64,000 nt of DNA from assembly GCA_003116975.1 (NCBI GenBank), contig BGKB01000060.1, forward strand, positions 62,001 through 126,000, read 5' to 3'. The DNA is from Aurantiochytrium sp. KH105 (lineage: Eukaryota; Sar; Bigyra; Thraustochytrida; Thraustochytriidae). How positions within the stretch are numbered: the stretch's first letter is position 1; each line of letters opens with the position of its first letter. The translations under genes were made by a program, and so were the position numbers. The notes below the pieces were generated by a model, which worked only from the letters and a program-made list of their open reading frames with translations, was not told the origin of the DNA and searched no databases. Positions 28,705-38,262 of this stretch are shown here, one piece after another.

Positions 28705-29662
28705 CTGTGATTGTGTGAATGAGCGAGTGCACGTGAATCGCAAGGGCGGAGTATTCTTCGTTCCCGTAGCCATCCTCATTCACCTACTCTCGAGACCGAC
28801 TGACGGATCGATTGACCCAGTCGACCGACCAACCAACCAGCCTACCAAGCAACGAACCGACCGACCAACACATCAACATATGCCCCAATCTTCTACATCG
28901 TGCGTTGCCCAGCCTTTTACCATTCTCTCACTGGCCATGCCATCATTCACACGCGCGCTCCCCCCACATGGCAATGGCAACGCTCGACGTTTAAATTACT
29001 GGGGAGCAAACGGTGTAAAACATTTGAGACTCGACTCGTCCACGAGTTGCACACTTGCTCCCGGTGCACATTCAAGGCGAGATTCGAGATGCGACGCACA
29101 TTCATGATGCAGACGAATCAACCTAACAACAAAAAGCAAGTAAAAAGGAAAAGCTCATCATTCAAGATTTACGCTATGCTCCGAATTTTGAAGCTTGTGT
29201 CCCTGAAGAAACTCTCTCTCTCTCTTTCTTTCCCAAGAGAGAGAAAGAAACTTGCTTTACTCCTGTCCATTGACGCTGGCGGGCTGTGAGCATCATCATT
29301 CTTTGGGTTGTCTTCGAGCGGCGCTATTCTCTTTTTCTGTTTCTTCTCAGTTGTGACTCTTGAGTGTCGTACATAGCCCATTTCATCGATATTTGCTACT
29401 CATAGGTGCTCTAGCCCAAGCAAGATTCCTTGCAAGCGATGGTCAGTCGAAGAGCACAGCTGCTATTCTTTTCAGAGGAGAATCGATTGAGCCACATCCA
29501 TCCTTGTTTACAATAATCACTCGTCTCAGTGCTTCATCTCTGGGAACAAAAGCAGTGCTTCTTAAAATTAAGGTGCAAGAGATCTATCTAATGCTTGTAT
29601 AATTGTAATTGCTGTTTTGTTTTGCCAAAGTAGAAACGGCTATACACTGGCGTTCGCTTCAC
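28610..29662. other. Convergent intergenic region after RAB1
   Basis: About 1.05 kb. It contains a GA dinucleotide tract (28675-28702), ACCAACC/GACCGACC-like short repeats around 28800-28870, and a CT tract followed by a GA tract near 29212-29250. No gene was recognised. Confidence 0.5.
28675..28702. repeat. (GA)n dinucleotide microsatellite
   Basis: About 14 units in the RAB1 3' flank. Confidence 0.9.
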
Positions 29663-30667
29663 TTAATCGCGGTCTTTGGTCTCAGCGGCATCGGCGGCGT
29701 TCGCCTCGGTGTCAACGGGGTCGTACTTGACGGGCTCCGCTTCAGGCTTGGCCGGCGTAAACGAGGCGTTCTTCATGGCCTGCTGGTACAGAATGCCACC
29801 CGAAATGCACACGAGCAGCCAGAAGATGCCGACGGGCGAGGCGTGGTGGTCCCACACAGAAACATTGACAAGGACAGTCGCAAACTTGCATACAACGCCC
29901 AGCACAGAAAACGCAGTCGCGGTGAGCGCCTTGCGGGCGTTAAGTCCAAAGTAGCTAATGGCAATGCCAAAAACGCAAGAAGCACCAACAGCCAAGGCCG
30001 ACTCGCTTCCGGGAGCAAGCAGCTCCGCAAGCGCAACGGGAATCTGTGAAGCCTCTCCGGTGGCCATGGCAAAAAACGGGTACAGCACGCTGGCAATGAG
30101 GTTGTTGTAGAGCACAAGGCCCCAAGGCGTGAGCTCCACCTTGGTCACCACGCGCTTGACGAGCACCGTGTCGATAACCATCGTGAACACATAAGCAAAG
30201 CCCCAGGTGTAGGCCGTGAGGCTAAACTCGCGGTCAGCCTGGACGTAGCCTACTGCGCCAATGACAATCAGGACGAGGCACGCAAGGACCTTGGGGCCTG
30301 GGAGCGGGGTCCCGATGGTCACGCGCTCAACGAAACAGGTAGCCAAAGGCACAAGCGAGCGCAAAACGATAAAGGTGTCCACATTGGCGTACTGCAGAAG
30401 CTTCATGTTGCATGCGAGAACGACAAAGAAGATCAGGCACGCCGGAGAAAAGGCCTTGATTTTGCCCCAGTCCAGCTTGTCCACCTTGACGATGCCAATG
30501 GTACCAATGATGAAAGCAAGCAGCCACGACGCCGTCAGCTGCGTAAATGTGAGCGTGCTCGAGTACGGCCACTTCATCACGGCCCACTTGTTGATCACAA
30601 CGAGACCTGAGCTGCTCACCGCGTACCCTGCGGCGATGAACATCATCTTGGCCATGGTGGACGACAT
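29663..30667 (-). CDS. Nucleotide-sugar transporter, GDP-mannose/GONST-like (DMT superfamily)
   Basis: The protein has 334 residues from the ATG at 30667; the frame extends upstream only from a GTG. It has about ten hydrophobic segments in the EamA/TPT arrangement. The N-terminus has VVINKWAVMKWPYSSTLTFTQL; the middle has FIVLRSLVPLATCFVER. The C-terminal half has GLNARKALTATAFSVLGVV followed by LVNVSVWDHHASPVG, closely patterned on the GDP-sugar transporters of yeast (Vrg4) and plants (GONST), where S/C-R-xx-SATxFTVLG and WDKHAS occur. The GALNK-type GDP-mannose motif is replaced by GLNARKA, so substrate could be another GDP-sugar such as GDP-fucose. It probably sits in the Golgi membrane, exchanging nucleotide sugar for GMP. 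The tail is acidic and Ala-rich with no obvious ER-retrieval motif. Confidence 0.85.
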   Translation of the reverse strand: MSSTMAKMMFIAAGYAVSSSGLVVINKWAVMKWPYSSTLTFTQLTASWLLAFIIGTIGIVKVDKLDWGKIKAFSPACLIFFVVLACNMKLLQYANVDTFIVLRSLVPLATCFVERVTIGTPLPGPKVLACLVLIVIGAVGYVQADREFSLTAYTWGFAYVFTMVIDTVLVKRVVTKVELTPWGLVLYNNLIASVLYPFFAMATGEASQIPVALAELLAPGSESALAVGASCVFGIAISYFGLNARKALTATAFSVLGVVCKFATVLVNVSVWDHHASPVGIFWLLVCISGGILYQQAMKNASFTPAKPEAEPVKYDPVDTEANAADAAETKDRD

Positions 30668-31257
30668 CTTCTTGACAGTTGCTTTGCTTGTGCAGGCGCG
30701 CTGCCACGAGACAAACGAGACGGCAAGAAGGGCGCGGGTGGGGCCAAGCACGGCGTGAGCGTAAAAAAGCACCCGGAAGCTCCGCTAGCTCGCTAGCTGG
30801 ACTCGCGCACCGCACCGCACGAGGGAATCCGGTTATGTGATTGGTCGTTTGCTGCCTGCTTGCATACCAAATGGAAAAAGGTGGATTCGATTCTGGTGGG
30901 AGTGCGTATATGTGTTCCTTCACCGTTATTTAAACGTTACGCGAAACGAAAATCAAGAACAGCCGTTTCAGAATCGTTTTCAACAACCTCCCCGAATGAC
31001 TGCGATTACAAGACAACAATACACACAGACACATCATTGGCTCACGCGCGCCCTCAAAGGAAAACCACTACATCCAAATCAGATCAAAACATAATAGAAC
31101 TTTGGATTTCATCTTTTTTGATCTGGCAACAACTTGGCTCCAGTTCTTCTTGAATACCTGGACACCCAGAGGGGAGGGGTCTGTTTTCTATTGAAGCGAT
31201 TGATCTCGCCCGCAGCATGGCCTCAGCGAGCTCAGGACGCTTTTCTTCCTCGAGTTG
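30668..31257. other. Intergenic region upstream of the transporter
   Basis: About 590 bp between two minus-strand genes. The AT-rich stretch near 31050-31130 fits a 3' flank of the TPR gene. No gene was recognised. Confidence 0.4.
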
Positions 31258-33627
31258 TTACTCGTCGTTACTATGGTGTTTTCGTGGAAGCACACTCGTA
31301 GCCAATTTTGCAAGAAGCTGACCCAAGGTCTTGGGCCTGCCGTGGCTCGAGCTGTCGCTCATGATGCTTTCAACCTGCATTTCCGACTTCAAGGTAAGAG
31401 GATGACTGTCGCCAAGATTCGCACGCCGGATCTCGAGGCTCTCTTGCGCAATGCCGAGGTCGCGCGTAGCAGCCGCGAGCCAAAAAAGAGACTCCGCAGT
31501 CTGATCATTGTCCGTGCCCAGACGCTCCTCACGAATTTTCACTGAGAGCTTCAGGTCCGCGAGGCCCGCGCTGTCGCCAAATCCCATGCGCGCGCGGCCC
31601 AAGGCGAGATGAACGAAACCGAAGCGAGGATGCGTCGCATCGTTAGGAAAGATGACCCTGAGATAGGCATCCGACTGCTCCGCATACGAAAGGGCCTCCT
31701 CGAAGCGTCGAAGATCGGAAAGGACGAACGACGTCCAGTACATCGTAACAGCCACATTCTCATGACCGGGTCCAAATCGCTTCTTCTGAATCTCGAGAAC
31801 ACTTTGGTATTGCTCAAGCGCCTCGCTATACTTCTCTTGACGGTGGAGCGCGCTCGCTATGCAAGCCATGGTCATCGCCGTGTAGGCATGGTCAGGACCG
31901 AGCTGTTCCGAACGAATGCCCAAAACCCGCCGATACAAGTCAAGCGCTTCATCGTATTTGCCCTGGTCCTGGAGCATGACCGCCATGTTGTGCATCGACA
32001 TCGCGGCCAAAGGGTGCTTGGGCCCAAGCGTGCTCTGCCGGATCTCGAGAGCAGCTTCGTACTTTGCGTATGCTGCGGCGTATCCGCCTCTTGATTGCAG
32101 CACATTTCCCATGTTATGCAGGGTCGTAGCGTATGCAACATCATCCTTCATGTGTTCTTCAGCCTCCGATATCTCCTCGTAGATAGCAAGTGCCTCGTCG
32201 TATCTTGCGAGGCGTCGCAAGACACTTGCAATGCATCCTTTGGTCCCCAAAATTTTGCGATCGTCGTCGGAGGCCAGGGTTTGGCGAATTTTAAGGGTTT
32301 TCTCAAGGAGCTCGAGGGCAACAGTGTAGTCACCCTTGGCCTGGTGCGTGAGTGCAAGGCTCTGCTCGGCTGCTGCGGCCTCGAGACTTTCCTCCCCATA
32401 GGTCGACTGCTCGATCTCACAGACCTCGGTAAACAGCGCGAGAGCTGCTTCGAATTGACTGTGGTCACGCAAAAGTGAGGCCACGTTGCGCATGAGGCGC
32501 ACAGCTTCTGGCGACGTGTCTCCAAAAGCTTCCCTTCGCTCCGCGAGAATATCCAAGGCCGTTTGCGCAAGCCACTCGCGCACCTTGCTAAGAACCGCCC
32601 CATTGATTGCGTAAAAGCCACCCGGTATCTTCTCCACGGCATCCATGATCATCTTCCTGTCACCCTCGTCATGACACTGCGCGGTGGCGAGCTCGACGCC
32701 CGCGAGCACGCGGGAGATGGCCGCAGAAGACCCTGTCTCCATCAGGTCAATAAAGCGTTTCGTCTCGCTAGGTGCGAAAATGGGCTGCAACGATTGATGA
32801 CACTGCACCGCGCCATAGACCTCCCAGACGCACCACATGCGCGTCAGCGGCGTCGGGCTTTCCCACTTGTCGAAGAAAATAAGACGCTCGTCGAAGAGCT
32901 CAATGGCCTCGTGCAAGCCGCGCGAAAGAAGATCCATGCGGGCTTGCATAACATCTGCGGGGGCAGATTGATCGCCAAAGTTGACGAGCTTGGGCTGATT
33001 GGCAGAGAAGATATCAAGCCACACGAATGTGGTCGCAAGATCGCGGTCTTGTGACTTGTAGTAGGTGACGATGGCCGTCACCAGGTCGCCGAATTTGCAG
33101 CTGCGTGCTTGACTCACAAAAGCGCCAGCAAAGGGCGCCCCGACGCGCTCGTTGCCGTCATCCGTAGTTTCGGCAAGGAGAATATCGAGGTAAAAGCTTG
33201 ACTCACGGTACGTCTGCGAGAGAACGACTTGCTCGCAAACGTCCTCGATTGTCCAGTCTTCGCGGGACTTGAGCTCGACCTGATCAGCTGTAAACCGAAC
33301 GTATCCATCGACATAGGCTACGGCCCCAACTTTGCGACCACTCCGCACGGCAACGGTGCTGCCCTTGCGAACGTCTCTCGTTGCACCATAGTGATTAGTG
33401 GCGACGAGATCCTCCAGCGTCTTGTACAGCTCTACGCCAGGCGCAAGAGATTCATTGCAGATCCCATTAAAGATTTCTTGCAGCGCCAATACGCTCACGC
33501 CACGGTACCAAACGACCTCATTGCTGAGGTTATCTTCGAGCTCCTTGCGTACATTTTCCTGCACCTGCACCAGCGCGGCCGCCTTTGACGCACTCAGCCC
33601 TGGGGCCGCACGACTGGCGCGCAACAT
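31258..33627 (-). CDS. TIR-like domain plus kinesin-light-chain-type TPR array
   Basis: The protein has 789 residues from the ATG at 33627. Residues 1-150 form an unassigned N-terminal region including an SH3-like stretch (GRKVGAVAYVDGYVRFTADQV). Residues about 165-320 hold a TIR-like alpha/beta domain: GAFVSQARSCKFGDLVTAI, TFVWLDIFSANQ, LIFFDKWESPTPLTRMWCVWEVYGA. This follows the pattern seen in many algal and stramenopile TPR proteins ('FVSHAW...FWLD.F..NQ...W..P..L.R.WC..E'). Residues about 365-735 are at least eight 42-residue TPRs of the kinesin-light-chain/NLR type (EIRQSTLGPKHPLAAMSMHN, GIRSEQLGPDHAYTAMTMAC). There is no NB-ARC or NACHT ATPase between the parts. The likely role is a signalling receptor or scaffold; any NADase activity of the TIR-like part is unproven. 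Confidence 0.85.
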   Translation of the reverse strand: MLRASRAAPGLSASKAAALVQVQENVRKELEDNLSNEVVWYRGVSVLALQEIFNGICNESLAPGVELYKTLEDLVATNHYGATRDVRKGSTVAVRSGRKVGAVAYVDGYVRFTADQVELKSREDWTIEDVCEQVVLSQTYRESSFYLDILLAETTDDGNERVGAPFAGAFVSQARSCKFGDLVTAIVTYYKSQDRDLATTFVWLDIFSANQPKLVNFGDQSAPADVMQARMDLLSRGLHEAIELFDERLIFFDKWESPTPLTRMWCVWEVYGAVQCHQSLQPIFAPSETKRFIDLMETGSSAAISRVLAGVELATAQCHDEGDRKMIMDAVEKIPGGFYAINGAVLSKVREWLAQTALDILAERREAFGDTSPEAVRLMRNVASLLRDHSQFEAALALFTEVCEIEQSTYGEESLEAAAAEQSLALTHQAKGDYTVALELLEKTLKIRQTLASDDDRKILGTKGCIASVLRRLARYDEALAIYEEISEAEEHMKDDVAYATTLHNMGNVLQSRGGYAAAYAKYEAALEIRQSTLGPKHPLAAMSMHNMAVMLQDQGKYDEALDLYRRVLGIRSEQLGPDHAYTAMTMACIASALHRQEKYSEALEQYQSVLEIQKKRFGPGHENVAVTMYWTSFVLSDLRRFEEALSYAEQSDAYLRVIFPNDATHPRFGFVHLALGRARMGFGDSAGLADLKLSVKIREERLGTDNDQTAESLFWLAAATRDLGIAQESLEIRRANLGDSHPLTLKSEMQVESIMSDSSSHGRPKTLGQLLAKLATSVLPRKHHSNDE

Positions 33628-34829
33628 CGTGTCAGAGAGCCAAGCTGGCTGGCTGGGTAAAGAAAGGAGGTAGGCCTAGTTGTTTGGGTTCGCTCGTCGC
33701 GGCCCTCGCCAGGTCGGTCGCCGCCAAGGAAAGCCGACGGCTTTCAGCGAGTTGCGTCTCCTCGATCAGAATTCGCTTCTCCCCCAGTCGCTTCAGGTTG
33801 CTTGCGTTCACGTTTTGCTGGTCTCTTTCAGGTGCGTCCGTTCGTCAAGCCAAGGTGATGGGTTGACTCTAGTAAAGGTGGGCTGGGCGCGTGTGAAAGT
33901 GTGCACTACTTGGAATCGCCGCCGCCGCCGCCGTAGCCAGGGCCTAGTAAGTGCCAGCGCGTACCCCAGGGAGCATCTTCGAGTTTGCGCGCAGGTTCTC
34001 GATGCCGTCGACAGGCAGGATATAAGTGGGCCCGCGAGAAAGACTCGGAGACTGCCTCCTCGTTTGAGGAGATCCGGCCAACCTCTCTTGTATACGTAGA
34101 TGTGTGCTAATGTGAACAAATGAAGAGGGTCAGTTTAGGAGCCAATCGCCAAGCTCGGGCTGGACGAGAAGGAGAATGTGAGGAGCTCTGCATGTAGAAT
34201 TGACCCCAAATCGAGCGGAAGGGACGGCGATTGTTTTGTTGTGAACTTTACAAAACGCTCTATACCGTTTTAGCTCCGGCTCCAAAGTAGAAGAAGACTG
34301 CCTTCACTAGCTAGCTGGCTGGCCACTCCCACGTATACTTTGCGTCTACGGACAGAGCTCCTATCGTGGCGTGGCGTAGCGTGGCGTAGCGTGGCGTGGC
34401 GTGGCGTAGCGTGGCGTAGCGTGGCGTAGCGTGGCGTGGCGTGGCGTGTTATGGCGTGGCGTTTGGATCAAACACGTCTTTTGCCAACTTTTCTCACGCA
34501 CGCCGCGTATTCAGTGAACTTGTTGTCCAGCAGAAGCAGGCCTAGCTTTCTCGGGACATCAGGGTGGGCCATGCACCGGGCGGACAAATCACGATGAGGC
34601 TTACGGTACAACGCAGACCAAGCCTTGCAAAAGGTGCAAATGGCAGTACGAGAAGGAGCATGATAAAGGTGGCGCATCGGTGTAAAAGTAAGGGACATGC
34701 GAACGAAGCTAGCCTCTGACTGACGCCAGTCCCAATAGCCCAACGAGGCCCATGGACTACCACACCTGCATCAAAAAGAGAGGCCAACGACAAAACGAAA
34801 CGATACAGTCCCGTAAAGCGAGGGCAAGG
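33628..34829. other. Divergent spacer with GTGGC/GTAGC minisatellite
   Basis: About 1.2 kb between outward-facing genes. It contains (GCC)n near 33917, the pentamer array at 34366-34462, and a minus-strand frame (34468-34698 from ATG) of 76 Cys/Arg-rich codons (CTFCKAWSALYRKPHRDLSA). That frame reads protein-like but matches nothing I recognise. Confidence 0.4.
34366..34462. repeat. Pentamer minisatellite of GTGGC and GTAGC units
   Basis: About 19 pentamers in a higher-order pattern (GTGGC-GTAGC and GTGGC-GTGGC pairs). The last units are degenerate. Confidence 0.9.
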
Positions 34830-36563
34830 ATGCCAGCTCAGCGCTCGCGTCTGCGAATATTCGCCGTCCAGGTATGCCTGATGCTGCACTTTGGACCTTG
34901 GGCGTTGGGCCTCGAGGTCGTCCACTCCGGTGGCAACTTTTCGCTGCCTTCGACAAAGTTCGGAAGGTACTTTGGCAAACAGACCTGCGACCCAATCACG
35001 GCGCCCGTTGCGATGCTATTTGAGCCCGACCAGCTCTGCGGCCCGTCGTTTGCTCACGATTACTCGGGAACGATTCTCCTCGTGTACGACATGGTATACC
35101 CGGTGGGAACGATCGTTACGCAAGGGGTTGAAATTGACTTTGGAAACATAGGCTGCTCCAAAGAAGCCATGTACGAAAAGCTTGCCACATCTGGTGCCCT
35201 TGCTGCCGTAACCATGGCCATCGATCCTTTGCCAAGTACTGGTGAATTCCTGCATGGCGCATCTGATCATGACCCCGACCTATACTCGCGCATCCCACTT
35301 TTGAGCTTACAAATCAAGGACGCTTTGGCCATAACCAATCTCTTGACGCAGGGAGAATTTGTCCAGCTCGTGGTCTCATGCGATGAGCCAAACCCAATGC
35401 TTCCATATTTGCTTGCCATGTCGACGATGGGCCTCGTCTTTGGCTTGAGTGATCTAGCCCTCGGTTTCTGGGCCTTGTACTTCGTCGCAAACGCGTCGGC
35501 ACACAGCGACAAATGGTGTTGTCGGCGCGTTCGATGGAATCCAAACAAGAGCTTTCGCGCTTCCTCCAAACACTCATCGAACGAGGCATCGTCAAACGCC
35601 ATGAAAATCGAAAATGCTAGAGGCGTCCATGAGCGCGCTCGCGCGAAACGACGCAAGGTGCGCGGCCATATGGAAATTATGCTCGCCTTTGGCATTGTCA
35701 ACACTGTGTCGGGTTTCGTGGGTGTTCTCGGTTGCAATGGCTCCATCTCACACTCCTTTCTCGTTGACGATGCGCGTTTACACTTTGGCGTCAAGACATT
35801 TTTCGCGTCCAGACTCGTAGGGTTGAAGATGTTCTGTATCTTACTCGTTGCCATATTCTGGTACGAGATGTCAGCTGCAATGCGGCAAATGCGCAGTGTC
35901 GAGAGCATTTTCAGGACGCGCCCATTCGCGATTATCATCATGGGCGTTCTTGTCGTTTTGCCCAATAATGTGACGACGATCATTTATGCGAGCTACCTCA
36001 AGGTCGACCTAGACACGATAACTTGGCTTTACACGAGCCTTGCGTCTGCTGTAGGGGTCGCTTTTGTTGTTTCGGGTCAACGCATGATTCGTCAACTCAA
36101 AGACCATATGCAAACAATTGCATCGACAACAAGAGACCAGCCAGAAGCGATGCGTGGAGTGCGACGCTTTGCGCTGCACATGGCCAGATGGCTGCATGTC
36201 TTTGCTGCCTTTTCATTACTTCAAATTGTTCTCGTCTGCGTCTTTGTCGGGGGCTCACTCCTCTTCGAGTCGCCTCAAGCCTATGTTCTTGCTGTTGTGC
36301 TCATAGGGTCTTGCGGAATTATAACACAGGCAAGTCAAATTATAGGTTTGCGCGGGCCTTCGAAAGCTAGCGCGTCAAAGCCGCGAACCTCGTCAGAGAC
36401 GACTGAAAGAGATGCCCCAGCCAACAAGGTAACAACAGCGTCAAGCAAGAGGGGATCTCAATTCACTTTTTCTAGCGCAAATGCTCAGGGATCCGATGCT
36501 CCTGGTGCTCAGGGTGAGAACTTGTTTGCGACCAATACGAACATGCTGCTCACCGCAGCTTAG
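34830..36563 (+). CDS. Signal-peptide 7-TM protein with lumenal/extracellular N-terminal domain
   Basis: The protein has 577 residues from the ATG at 34830; an ATG at 34752 would add 26 basic residues before the signal peptide. The signal sequence is FAVQVCLMLHFGPWALG. A ~190-residue outside domain follows with a few cysteines (CDPITAP, QLCGPSF, IGCSKEA, VVSCDEP) and a protease-associated-like layout (GTILLVYDMVYPVGTIV). Seven hydrophobic segments come next: near LLAMSTMGLVFGLSDLALGF, MEIMLAFGIVNTVSGFVGVL, LKMFCILLVAIFWYEM, FAIIIMGVLVVLPNNVTTII, WLYTSLASAVGVAFVVSG, FAAFSLLQIVLVCVFVGGSL and YVLAVVLIGSCGIITQASQI. The tail is Ser/Thr-rich. The architecture resembles a receptor (ectodomain plus 7-TM), but I recognise no family signature. 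Confidence 0.75.
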   Translation: MPAQRSRLRIFAVQVCLMLHFGPWALGLEVVHSGGNFSLPSTKFGRYFGKQTCDPITAPVAMLFEPDQLCGPSFAHDYSGTILLVYDMVYPVGTIVTQGVEIDFGNIGCSKEAMYEKLATSGALAAVTMAIDPLPSTGEFLHGASDHDPDLYSRIPLLSLQIKDALAITNLLTQGEFVQLVVSCDEPNPMLPYLLAMSTMGLVFGLSDLALGFWALYFVANASAHSDKWCCRRVRWNPNKSFRASSKHSSNEASSNAMKIENARGVHERARAKRRKVRGHMEIMLAFGIVNTVSGFVGVLGCNGSISHSFLVDDARLHFGVKTFFASRLVGLKMFCILLVAIFWYEMSAAMRQMRSVESIFRTRPFAIIIMGVLVVLPNNVTTIIYASYLKVDLDTITWLYTSLASAVGVAFVVSGQRMIRQLKDHMQTIASTTRDQPEAMRGVRRFALHMARWLHVFAAFSLLQIVLVCVFVGGSLLFESPQAYVLAVVLIGSCGIITQASQIIGLRGPSKASASKPRTSSETTERDAPANKVTTASSKRGSQFTFSSANAQGSDAPGAQGENLFATNTNMLLTAA

Positions 36564-37068
36564 AAGCTATATTTCTTTGTTTCTTTTCTCTCGCCCTCCA
36601 TGATCTTGCGTACGCGTGAGTGACCAAATACTCTCTTGCACGCCAACAACGTTGCGAACATATCATAAATGTTTCGGTGCATCAGCCGCGCCGACTTTAG
36701 AACACGCTGCGCTGCACCCTATTGCTCCTTGCGTGCAAGCCTCACGTCTTGGCGCTCGTAAAGGACCAAAATAGCTCGGGACTGATCGTTGGCGTCCCGA
36801 ACGTGAAACGGCCGCGCAGCACGAGACAGGAAAGACAGACGAGCACGTCAAAGGAGAACTGCAACCACCTTCGGCTTTGACGGAGAGGGAGACATCCGGC
36901 ACGCGGGCGAGGGTCGCGCGCGCGCGCTCGCGTACGCTCACTCGAGCTGTTGCTGTGCCTTGCCTCGCCTTGGCTCGCGCGTCTGCTCGCGGTTTTGCGG
37001 TCGCGATCGAGTTGAGGAGTCGAGACGGGACGAGACCGTCAACTTCGGGGACTGACGGCGAACAGCGG

Positions 37069-37115
<47 letters not shown>

Positions 37116-37248
37116 GCGGCGGCGGCGGCAGTGGCGGCGGCAACGACCACGTCGACGACGACAAGCGCTTGCGAGCTCGTCAAAAAAGAGCAGCGAATTG
37201 TGTCGAAAAAGAATCAGCCTTGTGTCCCGCTCGACGTGGTGCAGAACC
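36564..37248. other. Intergenic region and probable 5' UTR of the Borealin gene
   Basis: About 685 bp. It ends in a GC-rich leader containing (CAG)n at 37072-37113 followed by CGG repeats. The leader is open in frame with the next gene but has no ATG, so the glutamine run is unlikely to be translated from a standard start. Confidence 0.5.
37072..37113. repeat. (CAG)14 trinucleotide repeat in the Borealin leader
   Basis: Fourteen perfect CAG units followed by CGG units, 136 nt before the ATG. Confidence 0.9.
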
Positions 37249-38262
37249 ATGGCTCCACGACCGGTCATGGGCAAGAAGAAACGCGCGGTTGCGCGAAAAA
37301 AGGCCGGGACGGCGCCGCTGAAGAAAAAAGCTGCCATGCACGAAACGGACGCCACGGCATTCCTCGAGGACCTCGAGGTAGAATTCCGAAGCCGATGCAA
37401 AATGATCGAGTTCGACGCCGAGCGCCAGGCAGACTCGGTCCGCAGCGCATACAGCAGCGAAATCATCAAACTACCCAAGAACATTCGCGCCATGAACGTT
37501 CGCGAGTTCTGCGAGAAGCACGGCGGTCAAATTAGCTCCGTCCTCGAGCAGGACCGCAAGCGGATTCTGGAATCGCCCAACGTTGTTCTGCAGTCCGCCA
37601 AGGTTGTTTCGCTAAGCATGTCCATGCGTAAAGCTGCCAAAGGCCCCGGACAGCGTGTAGGTACTCCGGGATCGGCGCTCAGCCTTCGTAATCGCGCAGC
37701 GCTTGGTGCGCACAATAGCGCCTTCAAACGAACCGATAACAAGGTCTTTAGCACTCCAAGCCGAGGGCGTGCTGACACAAGCGGAGTCAGTGACCTGACA
37801 AGCATCTTTGCCGGCACACCAAAGTACGCGGGGGGTAACAACTCCGCGGCACCGACCCCGGCTACTGTTGTTGCAGCTGGTCGAGGCGCCCGACCCATGC
37901 GTCGCGGTGAGAGCATCATGTCCGTCAATGGGTCCCCTCTTGTGGCCACGGTCACGCCGGGATCGAGACCGCAGCCGCCAATGTTCGATGAGAAGAGTGC
38001 GCTGGCTATTAAATTAGAAGGCTTTGATGCTCTTGCAGCACAACTAGGAAGTGGCAAAACGGGCGGCGACGAGGCTTTGAAACAGCTCGAGAGTATTCGC
38101 AAAGCTGTGGATGACCTCATTGGCCAAACGCAAAACTCGAGCATTCTCAACGCTTCACAAACATCATCATCATCAACATCATCATCATCATCATCACAGC
38201 AAACGCCTGTTTCAGCAAGCGACGTTGCGTCTGGCTCAGCAAACTCGCAAGGTAGTTCATAA
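37249..38262 (+). CDS. CDCA8: Borealin-like chromosomal passenger complex subunit
   Basis: The protein has 337 residues from the ATG at 37249. A basic N-terminus (MGKKKRAVARKKAGTAPLKK) precedes a helix that aligns well with the INCENP/Survivin-binding helix of Borealin: FLEDLEVEFRSRCKMIEFD, then IIKLPKNIRAMNVREFCEKH (human: FDREVEIRIKQIESDR and ILRLPKALREMNWLDYF). The middle is a basic, Ser/Pro-rich linker with TP sites (VFSTPSRG, GTPKYAG). A MSVNGSPLVATVTPGSRP segment echoes the vertebrate NGSPL motif, and a C-terminal helix (EALKQLESIRKAVDDLI) sits where the dimerisation domain lies. A serine run encoded by TCA repeats ends the protein. Borealin targets Aurora B to inner centromeres and the midzone. 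The assignment rests on motif order. Confidence 0.8.
   Translation: MAPRPVMGKKKRAVARKKAGTAPLKKKAAMHETDATAFLEDLEVEFRSRCKMIEFDAERQADSVRSAYSSEIIKLPKNIRAMNVREFCEKHGGQISSVLEQDRKRILESPNVVLQSAKVVSLSMSMRKAAKGPGQRVGTPGSALSLRNRAALGAHNSAFKRTDNKVFSTPSRGRADTSGVSDLTSIFAGTPKYAGGNNSAAPTPATVVAAGRGARPMRRGESIMSVNGSPLVATVTPGSRPQPPMFDEKSALAIKLEGFDALAAQLGSGKTGGDEALKQLESIRKAVDDLIGQTQNSSILNASQTSSSSTSSSSSSQQTPVSASDVASGSANSQGSS

Noticed and set aside
29212-29250. Apparent hairpin from a CT tract followed by a GA tract
   Set aside because: The second arm equals the plain complement of the first in the same direction, so the full arms would pair only in parallel. Only short CT/GA pairings are possible, so no stable stem or terminator is claimed.
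36877-37248. N-terminal polyglutamine extension of Borealin
   Set aside because: The frame is open but begins without ATG. The first ATG (37249) gives a normal Borealin N-terminus.
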